A stretch of 64,000 nucleotides of DNA from Sabellastarte sp. h YS-2021 (taxonomy: Eukaryota > Annelida > Polychaeta > Sabellida > Sabellidae). The stretch is from the NCBI GenBank assembly GCA_964017235.1, contig OZ024933.1:94269432-94333431 (forward strand), read 5' to 3'. The first letter of the stretch is position 1. The number at the start of each line of letters is the position of its first letter. Shown here piece by piece: positions 57,290 through 64,000 of this stretch. A program made the translations under genes and the position numbers. The notes under the pieces were generated by a model. That model ran no database searches and was not told the origin of the DNA. It worked only from the letters and a program-made list of their open reading frames with translations.

Positions 57290-57660
57290 AGAGATCCTCA
57301 GTGGCCTAGTGGTTAGCAAGTTTGGCATCTAATTGCAGGCTGACACCTCTGTGTGCATTGGACTCTCTCCAGTGGCAATGCTGACGAACAGTCCCGCTAT
57401 TACCCTGGATGTTGAACAGGATCTAAAACCCTAATTTAGACCTTCCTTTTACTTAATCTTATGTAAAAAATGAAGAAAAGAATCCAGTAGGATATCACAG
57501 TAGGACAGCTGAAAAAGACCACCAGAAGCCTCAGTGATTGAGTGGCCAACAATCTTGGCACTTAATCCTTTGTCGTACTTATTTCTGGTGGTGGGCTTGT
57601 GTATCCCACTAATTTCACACCTTCACTGAGGCGTGTGCTCAGACGATTAAATGCCAAACT
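57290..57660 (+). mobile_element. possible second type of tRNA-derived SINE
   Basis: CCTCAGTGGCCTAGTGGTTAG contains a perfect A-box pattern at about 57302. A related start (CCTCAGTGATTGAGTGG) recurs near 57533. B boxes are poor. Both could be old SINE heads in tandem. Confidence 0.35.
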
Positions 57661-57674
57661 CCTTTAGCTGTTTA

Positions 57675-57960
57675 TTGCCTCCATCAATAAGGTATTAAAA
57701 GAATGACTGTTTGTCCATTTGTTTTGTTAGTAGGGTTACTCAAACAGTAGTGGTAGGATCTTTATGAAAAATTGGGAAGATGAGGCTTAGTCCAACTAAG
57801 ATTACATCAAATTTAAGAGTTATCCAGAGCAACGCCTAGATACAAAAGGTATTAAAGAACTGGATATTTGCAGTTACTTATTATTGAGCCATTTTGCTTT
57901 AGAATATAGACATAAGGTTTTGTAATAAACTATACATGTCTTGGCGGAGGTCTGCTCTTT
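57675..57960. repeat. dispersed repeat bounded by GCCTCCATCAA and TTGGCGGAGG
   Basis: GTTACTCAAACAGTAGTGG and ATTGGGAAGATGAGGCTTAG resemble the stretch at 29565-29690 and 29940-30000. It ends CTTGGCGGAGGTCTGCTCTTTC, near-complementary to the start. It is an old non-autonomous element, type unknown. Confidence 0.4.
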
Positions 57961-58379
57961 CAAAATGCTGTCGTTTTCCATTTAAAGCAGTGATAAAGAT
58001 AAAGGCCTCTTTTGGGAAAATGTCACAAATGTAGGGCTTTACATCTCATTCAACAGCCAGGGTAATATTGGGACAGGTCTTCAAAATTGCCACTTGTGGG
58101 ATTCAAACCAACACAGAGGGGACAGCAAGTGATTAGAAGACAAATTTTGCTAATGCTCCAGTCATAGACTTGGTGTTACTTTTGGTGGTTACCCTGGCAG
58201 CAGGCACACAGAGGCGGAATCCTCTACTTTTTGGTAAATCTAGCTATATCACTCTAGCCAAAGATTTCCTGCAGAAGAAAATTTGGGATGTGCAATAACT
58301 ATGACAGAGATTAAAGAGACAGAAGAGACACTGGAAAGATACAGAAAATATATATTAATGGTAAAAAGACGACTCGGCT

Positions 58380-58610
58380 TGATTTATTTATTTATTTGGG
58401 GTTTTACGTCACTTTCAACACTGTACAGGTCATATCACGACAGGTAGTTGGAAGGGCAGAGGAAACCAGTACATACAGTTCATCAGGGTTCTGTACTGTA
58501 AACTGCCAACCAACGGCAAGCAACTACCAGCTTTCCCACTTGAGGCCATGCCAGGAACTGAACCCCGGCCTCAGAGGTGGGAGGCGAGAGTGTTACCACT
58601 CTAATTACCA
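58380..58610 (-). mobile_element. tRNA-derived SINE, copy 6
   Basis: The tail (TTTATTTATTTGGGG in + orientation), GGTCATATCACGACAGGTAG, GCAACTACCAGCTTTCCCAC and a decayed B box (GGAACTGAACCCCGG) are present. The head is truncated near 58602 (ACCACTCTAATTACC). Confidence 0.85.
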
Positions 58611-58619
58611 GCACTGTGC

Positions 58620-59900
58620 CATCCTGCAAGTGATCAATGAGTCTCCAACTGTCGGACAAAATGAGCTATTCCAACCCTCACAATATAAATTTGTATGAGT
58701 AACAATAATTATTTATGACAAAATGTCTTATTTTATTTCCCCCAAGAAATACTTGCATTTAAAACTATGACATATTATTAATTCTCCAACCTCAGATCAC
58801 TGTTTGTTATACAATAAAACTTTTGATAACTTTTCAATTAACTGTGAAATAAAATTGGATCCTTTTTAATGATTGGATAAGACTGATATTTTGTATGCCC
58901 TTGCAATTTTGATTGACATTTTGTCCACTAGCATTTTGCCCTGGATTTGAAGATGAACATAAAGCCCAATTGTAAACTAAACAAGCCATACACTTGCATG
59001 CATTTGCTGTGGTAGGATTTCAACACACACATACATGCCAAGTGTGAGCATCACAAGCAAAGCTCTGTCTGTGTATTAGACCATTTCCTAATTTCTGCTG
59101 TCTTAATTAAGTACACCACACCAGCCTCCCTTGCTTACATAAACACTCTAGACTGTCCACAGGTAATTCAAATCTGTGTCTTGTAAAGCAACTATCCTTT
59201 TCTGAATATTCTATAGTGTCAATTTTCTTACATTTCAGTGTTTCTCAACAATTATTTCTGCAACACTTTACTTATTCCGAGTGTCTTGATTTTAGTTATG
59301 TGTTATATGAAGTTTTTGTGTATATATGTTGAAAATGGATTTTACAATTTGTAATATGAAATGAAATATATTTTAAGTAACAGTGCATAAAATGTCTTCA
59401 AAGTGTTCAAACCTTCTACCATATTTAGGGGAGTATTTATCATCATTTCAAAAGGCACACAAAGCTGTCATATTGTTTAAATCCTTATTACCAGATAAAA
59501 ATTAAAAGCTTTATTTAGTTTCACTGCCAAGGAGGATATGTCTGTGACATCATGAGTTTGTTTTCCAAAATAACAGAAACAGTTTAATGGAAATATTTTG
59601 TTGAAAAAAAAAACATTTTTAATAAAAATTGACAATGGCACAAGAAACAGATGCATCAATTCAAGAATTTTTTGTCATTGTGTGCATTCATAAACAGACC
59701 CTCATAAACCATATTGGAGATGCTGGGACATGTGGTCTCCAAGTTCTGTTGTCATGTAGAATTAAGAAATCCATACGAGTACAAAACTAGATCATCATTG
59801 GGGACATAATTGAAATTCCACATAATTTTTGAAAGTAATTTTGTAAAAATCCAGGATTGTTTACACTTGGTGATGTGAATGACGACAAATGTTTAGGAAC
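58620..59900. other. AT-rich DNA, nothing recognised
   Basis: Only short ORFs without motifs are present. One passage near 58855-58925 (TTGCAATTTTGATTGACATT, TGTCCACTAGCATTTTGCCC) is weakly like the end of the GT8 duplicated segment near 37650-37690, perhaps a third, very old trace of it. Confidence 0.35.
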
Positions 59901-59904
59901 TGAC

Positions 59905-60138
59905 CACGGTGGCAGAGTGGTAACACTCTCGCCTCCCACCTCTGAGGCCGGGGTTGGGTTTCCGGCACGGCCTCAAATGGAAAAGCTGGTAGTTGCTTGC
60001 TGTTGGTCGGCAGTTTACAGTACGGAACCTTGACCAACTGTATGTACTGGTTTCCTCTGCCCTTGCAACTACCCATCGTGATATGACCTGTACAGTGTTG
60101 AAAGTGACGTAAAACCCCAAATAAATAAATAAATAGAT
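59905..60138 (+). mobile_element. tRNA-derived SINE, copy 7
   Basis: CCACGGTGGCAGAGTGGTAA (A box), GGGGTTGGGTTTCCGG (decayed B box), the body, and a clear AAATAAATAAATAAATAG tail complete a full-length member. Confidence 0.9.
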
Positions 60139-60149
60139 AGGAGCTGACA

Positions 60150-60350
60150 CTTTTGTGATATCTGACAATGGTGATACATGATGCAAACCGAGGATGACAG
60201 ATAACAAGGCCAAAAGTGGTTTCGGTCTACTATCGTGAGCCGCAAAGAGATCAGAGACATGAGAAGTGCATCAAAGAGGTCACCCATCCCAGTAGTAATG
60301 TAGCCCATTTGCTGCTTAACTTCAGTGAACAGATAGATATTCATCACACT
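60150..60350 (-). mobile_element. 5S rRNA-derived SINE, copy 1
   Basis: The minus strand reads CACTGAAGTTAAGCAGC, then TACTGGGATGGGTGACC, the A-box and C-box regions of a 5S rRNA gene. GATGCACTTCTCATGTCTCTG follows, then a short body to TTTTGGCCTTG. The first third of the 5S sequence is diverged. The family recurs twice at 61.1-61.4 kb. Confidence 0.75.
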
Positions 60351-60469
60351 ACACTACAATTCACGAAAGTCCAGAAACAAAGACAAAAAAGAAAAAGAAA
60401 AAAAGGTGATTTGGCCAAAATAGATATGTTCAATGTATTTCTTTAAAGTTAGCAACACATTTTCATCAT

Positions 60470-61070
60470 TATGACTTTTCTAGAATTATCAAAAATATTC
60501 TTATAATTTATCAAACCAACATAAGGGCAACTAAATTTATGGATTAGATTCATAAAAAAAGTTGTGGCCCAACACAGCATGATGGATTTAGTATTCTTGA
60601 ATTATGGCAGGCATCAAGTTGCATATATTTTATTTATTGTTTCATATTCTGTATAGATATTGTCATTGACAAATGTGTGACAACACATTACATTATCAGC
60701 ATACAATACAATCAATATATTCTGCGTACATCTATGTGTTCAACCACAACAATGCCTCACTCCATTTACTATTCAATCCCTTCCAATAATAGAAAAAGAA
60801 CCTGCTTTATGATATAATAAATTCTTTCCTGAACATCCACATAGGGATGTGGCAACAATGACAAAGAAAGCACCATACTATACCTAATACAATGCATATA
60901 AAACCTTTCACTTAATACACCATGCTCTAGCAATATTTGTGTGAAACAAATACATATAACCATTAATCTTTTTAAGAACGAGCTCTAGTGAGGCATGCGC
61001 TTCTAGGGATCACTTTTTTTTCCTTTTTAAGCACGAGCTCTAACGAGGCTCAGACTTCTACAGATCACTA
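60470..61070. other. AT-rich DNA, nothing recognised
   Basis: There are short ORFs only. Two words near 60972 and 61028 (ACGAGCTCTAGTGAGGC and ACGAGCTCTAACGAGGC) form a 56-bp direct repeat next to the 5S-derived element. Confidence 0.45.
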
Positions 61071-61074
61071 TTTT

Positions 61075-61250
61075 TTGTCTCTGCACTTTCATGAATTGTG
61101 GCACAGCGTGATCAGTATCTGTCTCTTCACTGAAGTTAAGTGGCAATGGACGACGTTCGTACTGGGATGGGTGACCGCTTTGGTGCACTACTCATGTCTC
61201 TGATATTTTTGCGGCTCGCACTAGTAGATTAAAACCCCTTTTGGCCTTGT
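61075..61250 (+). mobile_element. 5S rRNA-derived SINE, copy 2
   Basis: CACTGAAGTTAAGTGGCAATG then GTACTGGGATGGGTGACCG match the internal promoter of 5S genes. The copy continues CACTACTCATGTCTCTG, TTTGCGGCTCGCACTAGTAG and TTTTGGCCTTG, the same 3' body as the minus-strand copy. Confidence 0.75.
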
Positions 61251-61395
61251 TTTTTTTGTCTCTGGATTTTCATGAACTTTTATGAATAGTGTGAGGAGCA
61301 TTTGTCTCTTCACTGAAGTTAAGCAGCAATGGGCTGCGTTTGTACTGGGATGGTTGACTGCTTCAGTGTACTACAGGTGTCTCTGATGGCTTACA
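61251..61395 (+). mobile_element. 5S rRNA-derived SINE, copy 3, truncated
   Basis: CACTGAAGTTAAGCAGCAATG and GTACTGGGATGGTTGACTG repeat the 5S promoter region directly after copy 2. It lacks the GCGGCTCGCACTAG body and stops after GTGTCTCTGATGG. Confidence 0.7.
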
Positions 61396-61555
61396 ATGAA
61401 CTTCACTATAAGGTTGCAAATATATAATAAACATTGTCGCTTATTCATTATTCATTGTAAAGATACAATATAGCCGGGGTTAAATTGCTTCAATTTCAGA
61501 GAGTTCATAACTGTAAACACCTATTAACTAATCACAAATCAAGTGATTATGTTAC

Positions 61556-62395
61556 TTGCTGTTTTGAAACCATTGGCCGTTTTGAAACAGCCATGGCCAT
61601 TTTGAAATGGCCAAGAATTTTTGCCATTTCAAAACCAAGATGAAGCTTTAATATGGCTTGGCCATTTCAAAACCATCTGACCGCTTTCAACCAAGAAGTG
61701 GTTTTGTATGATTGTCTGTGGTTAATTGCAACCAGAATGCACACATTGCTGGTTTATTTATTTGTGTAAATAGACACTTGAAAGAAGTTAGGGTTTGATT
61801 GCAATTGTTACAATGTTTCCTTCATACTGTGTGTCTCAAGGCCTTTTGTTTAAAGGAATTAGCATTATAATAGCCCTTTTCAGCAGCAAGTCATTGATTA
61901 CAGTTGGTTATAAAGGGGTTGGTCTTGTCTGCTTAAATGTATCACCAGGCTTAAGGTTTATCCTTTATAATTTTGTCACATTACAGCTAGTCCTTTCACT
62001 AATTGCCCCCTGACTACATAGTGAAACTAACATCAAAGAAAGACAATGATCATTTCTTTCATATTTGCTCACATTATAAGGGATATATATGCTCTGTTGA
62101 TTTTATTTAACCTTTGTTGTAAACCAATCATAAACTCATCAATATATTCGACACGTTAAAACAGTAGACATGCATCCAATTAAGAGGCCAAAAATAAGAA
62201 ATTATTAAAACCAAGGACAAACAAGCATCATAGAAACCAGCACTATTTATTCTCTTCAAATAGGTTTTGAATGGCCAGGCCATTTTGAAACCAAGTTGGG
62301 TTTTGGAACGGCTAGATAAATAATTTGGCCATTTCAAATTTCTAATCTGTTTTGAAACGGCCAGAGTTGTGAAATGGCCAGGAACAATTAGAATG
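61556..62395. mobile_element. foldback element rich in GGCCATTTCAAAA words
   Basis: Both ends (61560-61700 and 62265-62395) are dense in GGCCATTTTGAAATGGCC-type palindromic words in both orientations, separated by about 560 bp of non-coding DNA. Exact termini are unclear. Confidence 0.55.
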
Positions 62396-62399
62396 TATG

Positions 62400-63515
62400 G
62401 TTTTAATCGTGAAAACATTGCAAACATTTTCGTTCTAAAAAATATAAAACTAAAAATATATATATAAACTATGACATAATTTGACAATTGAAAAAGACAG
62501 AAGCAAATAAGAGTTCGATTTTCACCTGCAATTTTTAGTCAAGTTCTCATCAATTCTGCACTTATCATTATAAACAGATTAAAGACAGTTTTGACATTTT
62601 TCTAATTCTTTTCAAAAAGTTTTTCTTTCACATCTAGTGCACTCAACAACTGTTGCCCAAGTGTGTTTACACTCGGGTTCCATCACATACACACACAACA
62701 ACCCTAGAATTACCTGAGATGTAGATTGCTTATCTCTCAGTATAAGGATTGCTGCCAAGCAGTAAAGATATGTTTTCTCTGGCCACTGTGTGTGTTTTCT
62801 ACTCTATACTTTGCTGTTTATATTTATATAGTTTTTACATTTGTGGATACTGTTTTCATAACTTTTCATTTCTGCAACTACTAACTTTTTGTGCACTTGT
62901 GCACAGATTGACGCTACATAATTAATAATTTGCTTAGAACTATTTCACCTATATACATGGATCCAGGTCTCTGTACCATTCCAAGTGCTGCATCTAACCC
63001 AAAGGGCTGAGGATCAAGGTATATCTTCCCATGGAGCTGACTGTGAGGGATGATGCTCATGATCCGGGTATGACCACCCACACAGCCTATGTTCAGGTGG
63101 GATATTTGGGAGCTGGATGAATTGGCCCTTTGCCAAATCCACCCTTGGCAAATCGCCCCCCCCCCTAAAAAAGTCGGCCCTCGGCAAATCGGCCCCCATT
63201 TGAAAACTTTTATAAGTACAAATTATTTATAGAATTTATAGACCTGCACAAAGCATTCGACTGGGTTGTTAAAAGATTGTTTCAGTATCATTAAAACTGA
63301 AAAATAAATGATCCTTTTTCAACAGAAACTGCTTGCCTTAATTGAAATGGTGTTGAATTGTAATCTGGTCCACGTTAATATTGACTAAAGGGGGTACTTC
63401 TGTATAATTATGTATAATGATGAGAAATTCTTAAGTTATATTTGAATAAGTGTGATTAACACACATCAAAGATAATTGGATGCTGTAATCAATACCTTTC
63501 AACCTATATCCTTTG
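62400..63515. other. no gene recognised
   Basis: AT-rich DNA. Near 63119-63200 the word (T/G)GGCAAATC(C/G)(A/G)CCC repeats around a C run. An isolated L1-like trace (ATTTATAGACCTGCACAAAGC, 'DLHKAFDWV') occurs near 63234-63270, probably a tiny RT scrap. Confidence 0.4.
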
Positions 63516-63517
63516 TA

Positions 63518-63793
63518 TTCTTGTTTATGTAAGAATTATTAAAATTGTAACTATATTAAATCCATAGCAAGTTTTCAGACTGAGGTGAATATTCTTAAAG
63601 TTTATATTTTATTTTATGATGATGAATTTTATTTATGAATTAAAACTTAAAAAAATTCTTGTTTATGTAAGAATTATTAAAATTGTAATTATATTAAATC
63701 CATAGCAAGTTTTCAGACTGAGCTGAATATTCTTAAAGATTATATTTTATTTTATGATGATGAATTTTATTTATGAATTAAAACTTAAAAGAA
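63518..63793. repeat. 138-bp tandem duplication
   Basis: TTCTTGTTTATGTAAGAATT starts at 63518 and again at 63656. The two units differ at a few bases only, so the duplication is recent. Confidence 0.9.
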
Positions 63794-63859
63794 TAATTAA
63801 TGTCTATTCAGTATTTTGATAGTTTTAACATTAAGATTGTGGTAATATTACCGATAATG

Positions 63860-64000
63860 CAGGTGTTCCACTGGAGCTGACCCTGTAACCGACTCTACGA
63901 CTCTTGGGCCAGTTGTAAAAGTCGTAGAGCCGTGAGAAAAAGCGCGCGAAAATGCTGGGTTGGTTATGAAATCTCCGACTGGATGGTATAATTACAGACA
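63860..64000 (+). mobile_element. Harbinger-family terminus, cut by the window end
   Basis: CAGGTGTTCCACTGGAGCTG then TGTAACCGACTCTACGAC matches the minus-strand termini near 7175 and 8498. An element of this family probably continues to the right of the window. Confidence 0.6.

Noticed and set aside
61120..61200. A functional 5S rRNA gene
   Set aside because: The first third is diverged, the copies differ from each other, and they share an extra 3' body; they look like 5S-derived SINEs.

Overview
This window is a repeat-crowded, AT-rich stretch of animal nuclear DNA. It has spliced host exons with long introns, DIRS-type tyrosine-recombinase retrotransposons, L1/Tx1-like LINEs, PIF/Harbinger and hAT elements, many MITEs, tRNA- and 5S-derived SINEs, and several 130-160 bp tandem arrays that resemble the core repeats of molluscan pearl/Helentron-like elements. 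A marine mollusc, probably a bivalve, fits best. That is inference from the repeat style, since no marker gene is present. No bacterial operon, CRISPR array or intact tRNA/rRNA gene was found.

Only two host genes can be supported. On the + strand, a small membrane-anchored coiled-coil protein is encoded by exons at 14870-15001 and 26745-27068. They are separated by an 11.7 kb intron filled with satellites and mobile elements. On the - strand, a GT8-family glycosyltransferase has one exon at 57091-56662, carrying the DxD motif, spliced in phase to a terminal exon at 52437-51824 that carries the HxxGxxKPW motif. That terminal exon lies in a locally duplicated segment (copy 2, about 48210-53817). 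Copy 1 (about 35805-39991) holds a frameshifted version of the same exon. Since the duplication the copies have gained different insertions: a 1.58 kb hAT element and one SINE in copy 2, and two SINEs in copy 1.

Layout: 0-1.2 kb, degraded ORFs and a histone-type stem-loop; 1.2-5.4 kb, a decayed DIRS element (gag, RT-RNase H, tyrosine recombinase); 5.5-8.5 kb, PIF/Harbinger fragments and a MITE; 8.7-14.1 kb, MITEs, a LINE tail, a tandem array and a SINE; 14.9-27.1 kb, the coiled-coil gene and its intron arrays; 27.1-31.9 kb, MITEs and LINE tails; 31.9-36.4 kb, two DIRS fragments head to head; 35.8-40.0 kb, duplication copy 1; 40-47.3 kb, a - strand LINE whose ORF1 carries a NADAR domain and is interrupted by a Helentron-like element; 48-53.8 kb, duplication copy 2; 54-64 kb, the rest of the GT8 locus, then SINEs, 5S-derived elements and a second Harbinger terminus.

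The most notable observations are the LINE ORF1 with a C-terminal NADAR domain, the duplicated GT8 exon with an exact empty site for the hAT insertion, a 146-bp array carrying regularly spaced nuclear-receptor-like DR1 motifs, and a 931-bp higher-order repeat.
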